Notes: generated from the letters alone by a model not told the origin. Positions 8,549 through 15,861 are shown, counted from the stretch's first letter. The stretch is DNA of 44,934 nt from UBA2227 sp036677505 (GCA_036677505.1 JAVBWK010000038.1:1-44934), one strand, 5' to 3'. Numbers and translations: made by a program.

Positions 8549-8557
8549 GTGCATTTT

Positions 8558-8580
8558 AAGCCCTAAATCAGGGCTTTTTT
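8558..8580 (+). terminator. Terminator at the left prophage edge
   Basis: AAGCCCT and AGGGCTT form a 7-bp stem with a 5-base loop and a run of six T. It terminates the tRNA operon, and it lies on the element side of the attL core. Comparable hairpins follow the core at 43923 and at the attP-like site near 39441. Confidence 0.75.
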
Positions 8581-8587
8581 CATGCCG

Positions 8588-8710
8588 TGACTATACAGTG
8601 ACTATACAAATCAAATAAATTTGCGCTTTCTTGGGTAAGAAAATAACTGCTCCAATTGAAAACGAAACTCATTGATAATTTGTGTTTGTGACTTTATACG
8701 TGACTATACT
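8588..8710 (+). repeat. Left integrase arm-type sites
   Basis: TGACTATACA occurs at 8588 and again at 8599 (11-bp period), with a degenerate copy near 8689 and a further copy TGACTATACT at 8701. The same motif flanks both right attachment cores. The arrangement is that expected for arm sites bound by the N-terminal domain of the integrase. Confidence 0.7.
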
Positions 8711-8719
8711 AAAGCAAAA

Positions 8720-9160
8720 TCAAATCACCGCTCCTGATCTAGCCATCTTATCAACCAGGTTGTTTATAGAATCACTTGAATGTGCTTTGACTTTAACAAA
8801 CTTTATATCAATTGATTCTCTAGCATTCTCAATATATTGTGCATATCTTGAAAATTCAGAACATTCTTTGTGCCTACCTTTGATATTAGCTTTGTGTGAG
8901 AAATATTCTATGCCAATCCAATCATGATGGATGTTTACCTGTTTTATCCCTTGTGAGATAGCGGCTTTTATTGCTGTTTTGGCAGCAGTCAATTCTGCAA
9001 TGTTTGATCCATATTTACCCTGTGATTTAAGTTGCTTTCTAAATACAATGCGTTGCGGTTTCTTCTCTGTTCTGTAAGACAGAAGAATTGCGCATCCTAT
9101 GATATTCGTAGCATGATTGTAACTACCATCGATGTATATAATTGCTGACTGTCCTCCCAT
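8720..9160 (-). CDS. rnhA: Ribonuclease HI (phage-borne)
   Basis: 146 residues, a single RNase H fold that cleaves RNA in RNA-DNA hybrids. The four catalytic acidic residues are visible: Asp11 (YIDGS), Glu56 (NIAEL), Asp80 (HHDWIG) and Asp137 (LVDKMA). There is no N-terminal hybrid-binding domain. It lies between attL and the integrase, the same strand as the integrase, just inside the element. GGAGGG precedes ATG 9160 and directly follows a terminator hairpin, which suggests control by attenuation (see the leader entry). It may assist phage replication priming or be a passenger. Confidence 0.85.
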   Translation of the reverse strand: MGGQSAIIYIDGSYNHATNIIGCAILLSYRTEKKPQRIVFRKQLKSQGKYGSNIAELTAAKTAIKAAISQGIKQVNIHHDWIGIEYFSHKANIKGRHKECSEFSRYAQYIENARESIDIKFVKVKAHSSDSINNLVDKMARSGAVI

Positions 9161-9177
9161 ATGGAAGCCCTCCTTAC

Positions 9178-9230
9178 AAAAAAACCATCAGTCTCAAATG
9201 ATTGTATCAATCAATTGAAGACTAATGGTT
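9178..9230 (-). terminator. Intrinsic terminator immediately before rnhA
   Basis: Read on the minus strand, the arms around AACCAT-AGTCT and AGACT-ATGGTT pair over about 18 bp with small mismatches and a short ATA loop, followed by seven T. The ribosome binding site of rnhA starts a few bases later, so this can serve as the off switch of a transcription attenuator as well as the integrase terminator. Confidence 0.75.
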
Positions 9231-9235
9231 GCATA

Positions 9236-9345
9236 GATTTGCCAAGGTCAGACTGAGTATCTCAAGCCCTTAAGACCCTGTGGAATAGGGACTATGTCTT
9301 GTCTATTCCGCACCGGACGAACACCAAGGTTCGTCATGATTTATT
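9236..9345 (-). ncRNA. Structured leader RNA upstream of rnhA (candidate attenuator)
   Basis: Between the integrase stop and the rnhA terminator the minus-strand RNA can form several stems: GACGAAC with GTTCGTC (9316-9335, perfect 7 bp), GGAATAG with CTATTCC (9282-9309) and a TGAG-CTCA hairpin. A segment at 9250-9256 is exactly complementary (7 bases) to the 3' arm of the terminator at 9188-9194, so an antiterminator fold exists. I do not recognise a known riboswitch class. It could instead be just the 3' region of the integrase transcript. Confidence 0.4.
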
Positions 9346-9411
9346 TTCTAAATAATAACACCAAATCGTAAATAAGAAAATACAAAGCTTGAATAATTCG
9401 GAAGATGCAAT

Positions 9412-10479
9412 TTAGAATGTCTTGAGGATCGTCATCAAATTCTCTTCAGACTCTTTCATCAAGTGGGTATAGACCTTAAGAGTCATGTTTACATCAGAGT
9501 GACCCAGTCGTTTTGAGACAGCGACAATGTTGGCACCCTTACTGATCAGGTTGGATGCATGAGAGTGTCGCAGATCATGGACACGGATTACCGGCAAGAG
9601 CGGAAGGTTCTCTTTGGCTAATGCCTCGTTGCATTTGGTGATCGCATCGACGAACTGTCTTTGGATCGATGAGATCCCAACCGGCTCATCATCTCCAAAC
9701 AGGAAGCGACCCGGACGCTTTAGAAGGGGATTCAGCATCTCGACCATATGTTCATCCAATTGAATCTTTCGCTTGCTGGCGACGTTCTTTAGGGGCCGAA
9801 AGCCGACTGTGTTTGAACGGATGCTTTTGTCGATATTCAGGATCCCATTCTTGAGATCCGTTTTGAGTAAGGCTTTTCCTTCGCTGCGTCTAAGACCGGT
9901 ACGAAAGAGAAGAGTGAAGTAACACTGGAAGACATCACTGTCCACATGCTGGATGAATTGATCAAACTGTTCAGGAGTCCAAACCTGCATGTCTTTCTTG
10001 TCGTCGCTGTTGCTAGAGAGTTTGGAAAGCATTTTTGTCTGGTCTTTGAAGTCATAGAAATTATAAGCAAATCGTGAGATCGATTTAACCAGGGTGATGG
10101 CTTTGTTTTTGTAACTCTTTGAATAGGATGAATCTAGGATCGCTGATCTGATCGAGATGTAGTCTTTGGATCGTATTGCCGTGAACTTTCTGGGATAGAG
10201 GGGTTTCAGAAAGAGATCAGCCACATGCCGGTACTCATGAATCGAATCCGCATTCGCGGTGCCTTTCTTGTTCTCAAGAAACTTCTCAACGATCTCTGCA
10301 TACGTGATCGATTGACTGGCTGATGGGTTTATACTCTTACGAAAATCAGTCTCGTAGTTTTGGGCTTCGCGTTTGGTCTCAAAACCGCGTTTGGTATGCA
10401 CCACGGCTTTGCCGGTGGTATCTCGGTAAGCAGCACTGACATACCAAGTCTTTCTCTGAACGTCTCTATAAACGGCCAT
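9412..10479 (-). CDS. int: Tyrosine-type integrase of the prophage
   Basis: 355 residues. The N-terminal 50 or so form an AP2-like arm-binding domain, followed by a SAM-like core-binding domain and the catalytic domain. Catalytic residues are Arg197 (TGLRRSE), Lys236, His301 and Arg304 (HDLRHSH), His327 (LGHSD) and the nucleophile Tyr337 (KVYTHL). It catalyses recombination of attP with the 3' end of tRNA-Gly and, with an excisionase, excision. The start at 10479 has GGAGG at proper distance; an upstream in-frame ATG at 10554 would add 25 unlikely residues reaching into a hairpin. The gene points toward attL, the usual arrangement. Confidence 0.93.
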   Translation of the reverse strand: MAVYRDVQRKTWYVSAAYRDTTGKAVVHTKRGFETKREAQNYETDFRKSINPSASQSITYAEIVEKFLENKKGTANADSIHEYRHVADLFLKPLYPRKFTAIRSKDYISIRSAILDSSYSKSYKNKAITLVKSISRFAYNFYDFKDQTKMLSKLSSNSDDKKDMQVWTPEQFDQFIQHVDSDVFQCYFTLLFRTGLRRSEGKALLKTDLKNGILNIDKSIRSNTVGFRPLKNVASKRKIQLDEHMVEMLNPLLKRPGRFLFGDDEPVGISSIQRQFVDAITKCNEALAKENLPLLPVIRVHDLRHSHASNLISKGANIVAVSKRLGHSDVNMTLKVYTHLMKESEENLMTILKTF

Positions 10480-10503
10480 ATTTGGTTTCCTCCATTTTTT
10501 TGA

Positions 10504-10573
10504 TATAATGAAGGTACAACAAGGACTTCCAAGTTTTGTTGTACCGCACCTCAACGCAATGGGGTGCTTTTTT
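10504..10573 (+). ncRNA. Candidate small RNA antisense to the int leader
   Basis: A perfect TATAAT at 10504-10509 is followed by two hairpins: GGTACAACAA with TTGTTGTACC (10513-10545, perfect 10 bp), then GCACCTC with GGGGTGC (10546-10567) ending in six T. It lies on the strand opposite int and the repressor, where no protein gene would need a plus-strand terminator. The predicted start falls inside the first stem and the -35 is poor, so it may only be a structured spacer. Confidence 0.35.
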
Positions 10574-10582
10574 CATGTTGAT

Positions 10583-11215
10583 TTAAAGTTCGTGTGCAGC
10601 GCAAGCCCAAACTAACTTACCCAGGATCTGGACTTCAGGATCGCTTCTACCGATCATTATTGGCTTGTGATCAGGGTTATAGCTGAGTGGTTCCAAGACA
10701 ACATAATCCGTCAGCTTGAAGAACTTCTTCAATGTGGCGTCGTTTCCGTTGACCAGGATTGCTCCGATATCCCCGTTTTGCAGCGTGCTTGTTTTCTCAA
10801 TGACAGCGATGTATCCGTCTGGTACGATCCGGCTCATACTATCCCCGAAGACAACCAAGCCAAACAGGTTATCACGTTTGGCCAACCAACCAGGAATATC
10901 AATCTCGCCCAGGTCATTGAGAATGGCTTCGAAGGGAGTACCGGCAGGGATCTTTCCATAGACCGGAATCTTTTTGACCCGAACGATTCGACTCACCGGG
11001 GTGAAGGTGCCGGAGTCAATCCGACCCATCAGGTAATTAAGATCGACATTGAAATAATCTACGATCCGTTCTAGAAGTTCATAGTCCGGTTCCCGAAGTC
11101 CTTGTTCATACATGCTGACTGAGCTCTCACCGATCTCAAGATCCTCAGCCAACTGTCTTTGGGTTAAGTTAGAAGCTTTTCTTAACTGCTTAAGTCGCTC
11201 ATTAAAAGTAGCCAT
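10583..11215 (-). CDS. CI/LexA-type phage repressor
   Basis: 210 residues. A HTH_3/XRE domain occupies about residues 4-58 and a LexA-like S24 peptidase domain the C-terminal half. Ala91-Gly92 is the likely self-cleavage site, Ser126 (GDSMS) the nucleophile and Lys163 (ATLKKF) the general base. It should hold the lytic promoter off and be inactivated with RecA after DNA damage. The start at 11215 has a GAGGTG site; a longer frame start at 11275 would run through the promoter. It is divergent from the Cro-like gene across a 156-bp control region. Confidence 0.92.
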   Translation of the reverse strand: MATFNERLKQLRKASNLTQRQLAEDLEIGESSVSMYEQGLREPDYELLERIVDYFNVDLNYLMGRIDSGTFTPVSRIVRVKKIPVYGKIPAGTPFEAILNDLGEIDIPGWLAKRDNLFGLVVFGDSMSRIVPDGYIAVIEKTSTLQNGDIGAILVNGNDATLKKFFKLTDYVVLEPLSYNPDHKPIMIGRSDPEVQILGKLVWACAAHEL

Positions 11216-11371
11216 AGTTTCACCTCGCACCCATTGTATCACACGATATGTGAACACGCAAGTGAAATATGACAAATCGCATTGACAATAAACCTGAACT
11301 CTTTTAGAATGTGTTTGCGAAACGTTGAGTTTATTGCGTAACGCAACCCGCAGGGGAGAAGGAGTCGCAGG
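11216..11371. promoter_or_regulatory. Lysogeny control region: divergent promoters and operators
   Basis: Rightward promoter: TTGACA at 11282-11287, 17 bp, TAGAAT at 11305-11310. Leftward repressor promoter: TTGCGT at 11261-11256, 17 bp, TACAAT at 11238-11233. Candidate operators are TTGCGTAACGCAA at 11334-11346, GTTTGCGAAAC at 11313-11323, and TCACACGATATGTGA at 11239-11253. The half-site TTGCG recurs in the first two and inside the leftward -35. This is the usual two-way switch layout. Confidence 0.7.
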
Positions 11372-11572
11372 ATGAATCGTGAGAAGGTTGGGAAGAGACT
11401 AATTCAGCTAAGAGGGTCAAAGACCAGGGAGGAGGTAGCGGTAGGATCTGGACTCAGCTTCAGAGCGATTGAATCGTATGAGAGCGGATACCGGATGCCC
11501 AGAGATGTCGCAAAGGTCAAATTGGCCAATTACTATGGCGTCAGCATCGAAGAGATTTTCTATAAAGACTAA
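11372..11572 (+). CDS. Cro-like XRE-family regulator
   Basis: 66 residues, essentially one helix-turn-helix domain of the HTH_3 family (recognition region around GSGLSFRAIESYESGYRMP). It is the first gene of the rightward early operon, divergent from the CI-like repressor, the position of Cro in lambdoid-type switches. It probably represses lysogenic transcription during lytic growth. A purine-rich GGAGAAGGAG lies before the ATG. Its role is inferred from size, fold and position. Confidence 0.8.
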   Translation: MNREKVGKRLIQLRGSKTREEVAVGSGLSFRAIESYESGYRMPRDVAKVKLANYYGVSIEEIFYKD

Positions 11573-11592
11573 TCAAGAAGGGAAGTAATCCA

Positions 11593-11847
11593 ATGAAGAT
11601 CCTGTTCAATCTCTATGCCACAAAGTCGGATATTCAAGAGTTGATGGGAGGTGGTCGATGGAACAAGGTGTCGAGGGTGTTTGATGAGTGCAAGAAGTTG
11701 GAGAATGATCCGATGAACTTGCGGCCCAACAAAGTGCCATCACAACTGGTGTTCAAGGTCCTTGGACTCAATTATAGTTTCGCCATGAGGCAATATAAAG
11801 AGACAAATCAAACTCAGAGCGAGGAGGCCGGTGAACTGTCCAATTAA
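11593..11847 (+). CDS. Small early phage protein, possible excisionase or DNA-binding protein
   Basis: 84 residues, not confidently recognised. The N-terminal half (LYATKSDIQELMGGG followed by KVSRVFDECKK) looks like a winged-helix or excisionase-type HTH in which the protein chooses a DNA site, with a basic segment RPNKVPSQLVF after it. Position directly after the Cro-like gene is common for excisionases and antirepressors. GAAGGGAAG precedes the ATG. The function is only a suggestion. Confidence 0.6.
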   Translation: MKILFNLYATKSDIQELMGGGRWNKVSRVFDECKKLENDPMNLRPNKVPSQLVFKVLGLNYSFAMRQYKETNQTQSEEAGELSN

Positions 11848-11862
11848 GGACCCAACACCACA

Positions 11863-11888
11863 ATTTCATTTGACAAGCAAAGTGAAAT
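11863..11888. repeat. Imperfect inverted repeat upstream of the second recombinase
   Basis: ATTTCATTTG and CAAAGTGAAAT are inverted around a 5-bp centre, differing by one extra G. The size resembles the two-arm core site of a Xer-type recombinase, and a tyrosine recombinase gene begins 28 bp later. It may equally be an operator. Confidence 0.3.
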
Positions 11889-11915
11889 CTCCATATCAAC
11901 GAAGAAGTTCGAATT

Positions 11916-12755
11916 ATGATTAAAGCGGATTATCGAATAAAGCAGTCGCAATTCATATCGGAATTAAAACTCAATGAGAAGAGTAAAAAGACCATCTCGA
12001 AATACACAAGAGATATCCAGAAATTCATTGATTTCATCCCAGATGAACTGGAAATAAATAAAGAACACATTCTGGAGTACAAGGGCCACCTTTGCGTAGG
12101 TGAGTACCAGACCTCCAGTATCAATAACTACCTCACTATCCTGAATACCTTTCTGAAGTGGTGCGGTCAAGGCGACCTCAGGGTCCGTCAAATCAAGACG
12201 CAACAAAAATCCAGCATCTCCAACGTCGTTTCAGAAGCCGATGCGAAACGACTCTTGAGATTTGCGAAACAAAGGGGTAGAGATGATCTCTACCTGATCA
12301 TGAAAATCATTTTAACCACCGGGATCCGTATTAATGAGCTCGAGTGGTTTACTGTAGCCAATTTGAAGAATTATCACTTTAATGTGAAAAACAAGGGGAA
12401 AGAACGAGACATCATCCTCACTCAGGAACTGACTAGAGAACTCAGGAAATACTGTCGAGATCACCGGATCCAGGAAGGACCGATCTTCACCATCAGCTAC
12501 TCCACGATCTGGAGACAAATGAAGACGATCGCCGGTGCTGCTCGCGTGAATAAAGAGAAGGTTCATCCCCATAGTTTCAGGCATTTGTTTGCGAAGGCCT
12601 TCATGGCTCAATACAACAATGTCTTGGACCTGGCCGACATCTTGGGTCACAGTTCCTTGGAGACCACTCGCATCTATACCAGATCCACTATAGAAGAGAA
12701 GCGTGACAAGCTTGAGAAGCTAAGATCACAAAAAGACAAGAGGGAAAAACAATGA
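11916..12755 (+). CDS. XerD-like tyrosine recombinase, second copy in the prophage
   Basis: 279 residues. An N-terminal core-binding SAM-like domain (to about 95) is followed by a complete catalytic domain: Arg138 (TGIRINELEW), His219 and Arg222 (HSFRHLF), His245 (LGHSS) and Tyr254 (TRIYTRST). It lacks the AP2-type arm-binding domain of the integrase and resembles XerC/XerD. Its stop overlaps the ATG of the replisome organiser (12752-12755), so it belongs to the replication operon. It could resolve phage genome multimers, act on an internal site, or be a relic integrase. No clear Shine-Dalgarno is seen (GAAGAAG only). Confidence 0.88.
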   Translation: MIKADYRIKQSQFISELKLNEKSKKTISKYTRDIQKFIDFIPDELEINKEHILEYKGHLCVGEYQTSSINNYLTILNTFLKWCGQGDLRVRQIKTQQKSSISNVVSEADAKRLLRFAKQRGRDDLYLIMKIILTTGIRINELEWFTVANLKNYHFNVKNKGKERDIILTQELTRELRKYCRDHRIQEGPIFTISYSTIWRQMKTIAGAARVNKEKVHPHSFRHLFAKAFMAQYNNVLDLADILGHSSLETTRIYTRSTIEEKRDKLEKLRSQKDKREKQ

Positions 12756-13153
12756 AAGAAATACTATGGGTCAAGATCTATCTTGATCTCATTCATAACA
12801 AGAAGATGAGGGTTCTAAAAGAATTACCTCAAGGATCAGCCATTGCTTACATCTGGGTGTTGCTTCTGCTTGTAGCTGGCGAATCTAACGCAGATGGACG
12901 TCTGATGGTGGCCGGAGAGGTTCCCTATGATGCCAAAGTGTTGGCTTCATATCTGGGATATCCGGTTGCCTTGATGAAAAGGGCCCTCAATGAATATCTT
13001 CAACAGGATATGATCACCATCGAAGGTAAGGTCATCCAGATCAAAAACTGGGAGAAATATCAAAGCACCAAGAAGATGGCCAAGATCCGGGAAGACAACA
13101 ACAGAATCCAAAAAGCGAAGCGGTTAAGAGAGAAGATCGCCAAGTCATCCTGA
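12752..13153 (+). CDS. Phage replisome organiser N-terminal domain protein
   Basis: 133 residues resembling the N-terminal winged-helix domain of phage replisome organisers (DnaD/DnaB-like initiators): WVKIYLDLIHNKKMRVLKELP at the start, and IKNWEKYQS near the end, which is typical of the family. The C-terminal tail is highly basic. The DnaD-type C-terminal domain is absent, so this is a short form. The origin-binding role is supported by direct repeats just downstream and by the DnaC-like loader that follows. Confidence 0.75.
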   Translation: MKEILWVKIYLDLIHNKKMRVLKELPQGSAIAYIWVLLLLVAGESNADGRLMVAGEVPYDAKVLASYLGYPVALMKRALNEYLQQDMITIEGKVIQIKNWEKYQSTKKMAKIREDNNRIQKAKRLREKIAKSS

Positions 13154-13156
13154 AAA

Positions 13157-13290
13157 TGTCACTATACCTGTCACTATCGTTGTCACTACTTTTCTCTTCT
13201 ATATATAAGAAGTTTTAGAAGTTATAGAAGTTATAGAAGTAATACAAAGATAATACTTAAAGAAAAACTTATAAATCACTCCCCCTTGAG
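13157..13290. other. Putative phage replication origin: two sets of iterons plus AT-rich tract
   Basis: Three copies of TGTCACTAT/C start at 13157, 13169 and 13181 (12-bp period). Four 9-bp copies of AGAAGTTAT-type repeats run without gap at 13208, 13217, 13226 and 13235. An A+T-rich stretch follows to about 13290. The location, between the replisome organiser and the helicase loader, is where initiator-bound iterons are often found. Confidence 0.6.
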
Positions 13291-13362
13291 AGAAAAAATA
13301 AACATGTCTATTAAGTTCACTTGAGTAAATCAAAGTTGAGCAGAAAGTTAGGGGTAAAACTG

Positions 13363-14172
13363 ATGAAATCCATCCAAGAAAGTTTGCCGGATCCTCTCAA
13401 AAATCAGCAGCTTTCACATCAGAGTATCAGCCTAGAAGTTCAAGTCCAACGCTATAACGAAGAAGAAGGGTATCTCAGGGGGAAGGATTGTAGACTCTGT
13501 AAAAACAAGGGTTACATCATGATCCTGGATGAAGGATACAAAGCCTTGAAACCTTGTGAATGTCAGAAACGACGTGATACGAAAGTGAATGTTGAGAAAA
13601 GTGGGTTGCAGAAAATGATCCAAGATTACACCTTCGAGACCTTCGAAGCCAAAACCATGTGGCAGCGCGTCATCAAAGAGTCTGCTCAAGCCTTCGTAAG
13701 TGATCAAGCCCATTGGTTCTTCATTGGGGGTCAGGTAGGAGCCGGCAAGACCCACATATGTACCGCGATTGTCAATGAGCTGTTGAAGCAAGGGAAACAA
13801 GCGTTGTATATGTTGTGGCGAGAGGAAGTAATCAAACTCAAATCTTTTGTGGGTGATGGGAAGGAATACTTGAGGGTAATCGAACCCTTCAAAACCAAAG
13901 AGGTCCTTTACATCGATGACTTGTTTAAAACTGAAAAAGGCAAATCACCCTCATCCACCGACATCACCATTGCCTTCGAAATCTTCAACGCAAGATACCA
14001 AGACAAAGACCTGATTACCATCATCAGCAGTGAGAAAGTCATCAAGGATCTCCTGGTCATCGATGAAGCCATCGGCTCCAGGATCTTCGAGAGAACCAAA
14101 GGGTATTGTACCCAATTGAATCAGAATCACAATATGAATGTTCGCCTCAGAGAAAGGGAAAAATATGAATAA
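13363..14172 (+). CDS. DnaC-like helicase loader (AAA+ ATPase)
   Basis: 269 residues from the preferred ATG. The N-terminal part carries a Cys cluster (CRLC and CEC, a small zinc-binding motif found in phage DnaC/DnaI-type loaders). The AAA+ module has Walker A GGQVGAGKTH and Walker B LYIDDLF. It would load the host replicative helicase at the phage origin. A TTG at 13321 would add 14 residues but lacks a ribosome site, while AGGGG precedes ATG 13363. The stop overlaps the next start. Confidence 0.85.
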   Translation: MKSIQESLPDPLKNQQLSHQSISLEVQVQRYNEEEGYLRGKDCRLCKNKGYIMILDEGYKALKPCECQKRRDTKVNVEKSGLQKMIQDYTFETFEAKTMWQRVIKESAQAFVSDQAHWFFIGGQVGAGKTHICTAIVNELLKQGKQALYMLWREEVIKLKSFVGDGKEYLRVIEPFKTKEVLYIDDLFKTEKGKSPSSTDITIAFEIFNARYQDKDLITIISSEKVIKDLLVIDEAIGSRIFERTKGYCTQLNQNHNMNVRLREREKYE

Positions 14173-14458
14173 ATATCGCGAGAGTGTTGAAGATTACCTG
14201 TGTAATCGTCAGAAAATCAAGGAATCCAAAGAATCAGATGATCAGAAATGGTCGACCATCATAGAAGGGATCTTCAAAAAGTATGAAGGAACCGAAATTG
14301 GAAAACTCATGCAACTGAAGTATGTCCAGAAGCTTCCGGAACAGAGAATATTCGATTTGTTGAATGTAGAGAAGACGACTTATTATGCCTGGAGAAACCG
14401 CTTGGTCAATGAGATTACCCTACAGGCTGCCTACCAGCACCTGATTAAGCCGTTTTGA
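14165..14458 (+). CDS. Small phage regulator with sigma-region-4-like HTH (RinA/ArpU type)
   Basis: 97 residues. The C-terminal half (EGTEIGKLMQLKYVQKLP, then IFDLLNVEKTTYYAWRNRL) matches the pattern of late transcription activators of Gram-positive phages, which resemble sigma-70 region 4. These switch on packaging and structural genes. ATG 14165 lies inside the DnaC-like stop region with AAAGGG upstream, so translation is coupled. Family assignment is from pattern only. Confidence 0.65.
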   Translation: MNKYRESVEDYLCNRQKIKESKESDDQKWSTIIEGIFKKYEGTEIGKLMQLKYVQKLPEQRIFDLLNVEKTTYYAWRNRLVNEITLQAAYQHLIKPF

Positions 14459-14466
14459 GCAGCCCA

Positions 14467-15780
14467 ATGAACCTCAACAACGTTCAGCTCAGCGAACTCA
14501 AATACGCAGACTATAACCCCAGGAAAGCCCTCAAGAGTGGGGATCCGGAATATGAGAAAATCAAACGCAGCATCCAGGAGTTTGGGTATGTCGATCCGAT
14601 CATCGTCAACCACGACCTAACCATCATTGGAGGCCACCAAAGAGCCACTGTGCTTAAAGACATGGGATTCCAGGAAGTCGATGTCATCATTGTCGATGTC
14701 GACAAGGTTAAAGAGAAAGCCCTCAACATTGCCCTCAACAAGATCTCTGGGGAGTGGCAGATGGACAAGCTGAAAGACTTACTCCTGGATCTGGAAAACC
14801 AGATCGATATCGGGATGACCGGTTTCGATGACCAGGAGATCAAGGAGCTCATGGCCAAGATGGATACCGGTGTCGCCACCGAAGATGACTTCGATGTGGA
14901 TGCAGCTCTGGAAGCCATAGAAGAACCTAAGTCAAAACGAGGGTCGATTTACCAGCTTGGAGATCATCGACTGATGTGTGGCGACAGTACAGACCCCAAT
15001 GACGTGCTCATGCTCATGCAAGGAAAGTTGGCGGACCTCATCGTGACTGATCCACCCTACAATGTGAATTACGAAAATAAGATGGATTACCACAAGATGT
15101 TCAAGAATGGCCAACGCAAAAACAACGAGATCCTCAACGATCACATGGATAGCAACAGCTTCTACCACTTCCTCCTGGCCATGTATTGCAATGCCTTTGA
15201 ACATTTGAAGATCGGTGGAGTCATCTACGTCTTCCACAGTGATGTTGAGCGCTTGAGTTTCGAGTATGCCTTCCAGAAAGCCGGATTCAAGTTCTCAGAG
15301 AATCTGATCTGGGTCAAAAACTCATTCAACCTCAGTCGCCATGATTATCACTGGAAACATGAACCGATCCTGTATGGATGGAAGGAAGGGGTGGGTCACT
15401 ACTTTGTGGATGACCGGACTCAATCCACTGTCTTCGATGATACCCAGAGTATTGAGAAGATGAAGAAGGAAGAGCTGGTTGAGATCCTAAAAAGGATCAT
15501 GGATCACCAACATTCTTCAGTCCTCTATGAAAACAAGCCACTCAAAAGTGATCTACACCCCACCATGAAGCCCATACCGCTGATTGGAAAGCTGATTAAG
15601 AATTCAAGCATAAAGGGCCAACTCATCTACGAACCCTTCGCTGGCAGCGGTTCTACCCTGATAGCAGCGGATCAGCTGGAGAGAACTTGTTATGCCATGG
15701 AACTGGATCCCAGGTACGTGGATGTGATCGTGCAGCGCTGGGAGGAACTCACACGTAATAGTGCAATAAAAATTCAGTAA
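14467..15780 (+). CDS. ParB-like nuclease domain fused to a DNA methyltransferase
   Basis: 437 residues. Residues 1-110 form a ParB/Srx-type domain with the GGHQR box at 55-59. A DNA amino-methyltransferase follows: DPPY at 195-198, and the SAM-binding FAGSGST near residue 391. Such fusions are common in phages and methylate adenine N6 or cytosine N4, probably protecting phage DNA against host restriction or marking pac/cos sites. The recognition sequence cannot be read from the protein. ATG 14467 is preferred; a TTG at 14455 is possible and neither has a strong ribosome site. Translation may be coupled to the preceding gene, whose stop is 14458. Confidence 0.85.
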   Translation: MNLNNVQLSELKYADYNPRKALKSGDPEYEKIKRSIQEFGYVDPIIVNHDLTIIGGHQRATVLKDMGFQEVDVIIVDVDKVKEKALNIALNKISGEWQMDKLKDLLLDLENQIDIGMTGFDDQEIKELMAKMDTGVATEDDFDVDAALEAIEEPKSKRGSIYQLGDHRLMCGDSTDPNDVLMLMQGKLADLIVTDPPYNVNYENKMDYHKMFKNGQRKNNEILNDHMDSNSFYHFLLAMYCNAFEHLKIGGVIYVFHSDVERLSFEYAFQKAGFKFSENLIWVKNSFNLSRHDYHWKHEPILYGWKEGVGHYFVDDRTQSTVFDDTQSIEKMKKEELVEILKRIMDHQHSSVLYENKPLKSDLHPTMKPIPLIGKLIKNSSIKGQLIYEPFAGSGSTLIAADQLERTCYAMELDPRYVDVIVQRWEELTRNSAIKIQ

Positions 15781-15798
15781 ACTAAGTCCCATATAAGT

Positions 15799-15861
15799 TA
15801 TAATAGTCTCGGAACTCACGTCACCAACCCCCCTTGGACCCCTGAAGTGAGTTCCTTTTTT
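15799..15861 (+). terminator. Terminator of the replication operon, possibly a free-standing hairpin RNA
   Basis: GGAACTCAC (15811) and GTGAGTTCC (15847) form a perfect 9-bp stem with six T after it. Inside it CCAA and TTGG pair and expose a CCCCCC loop. A perfect TATAAT at 15799-15804 would start transcription exactly at the base of the stem, giving a 51-base RNA, though no good -35 is visible. Confidence 0.7.

Noticed and set aside
8354..8554. Minus-strand open frame across the tRNAs
   Set aside because: It lies over three intact tRNA genes and reads like the common translation artefact of tRNA genes.
9236..9345. Known riboswitch, T-box or retron RNA
   Set aside because: No T-box sequence, no recognised aptamer motif, and no reverse transcriptase gene nearby; reported only as an unclassified leader.
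10480..10554. Longer integrase N-terminus
   Set aside because: It would run through a hairpin region, lacks a ribosome site and is not like integrase starts; the ATG at 10479 has GGAGG.
13208..13243. Short tandem repeats as a CRISPR array
   Set aside because: The repeats are 9 bp and contiguous with no spacers; no Cas genes are present anywhere in the window.
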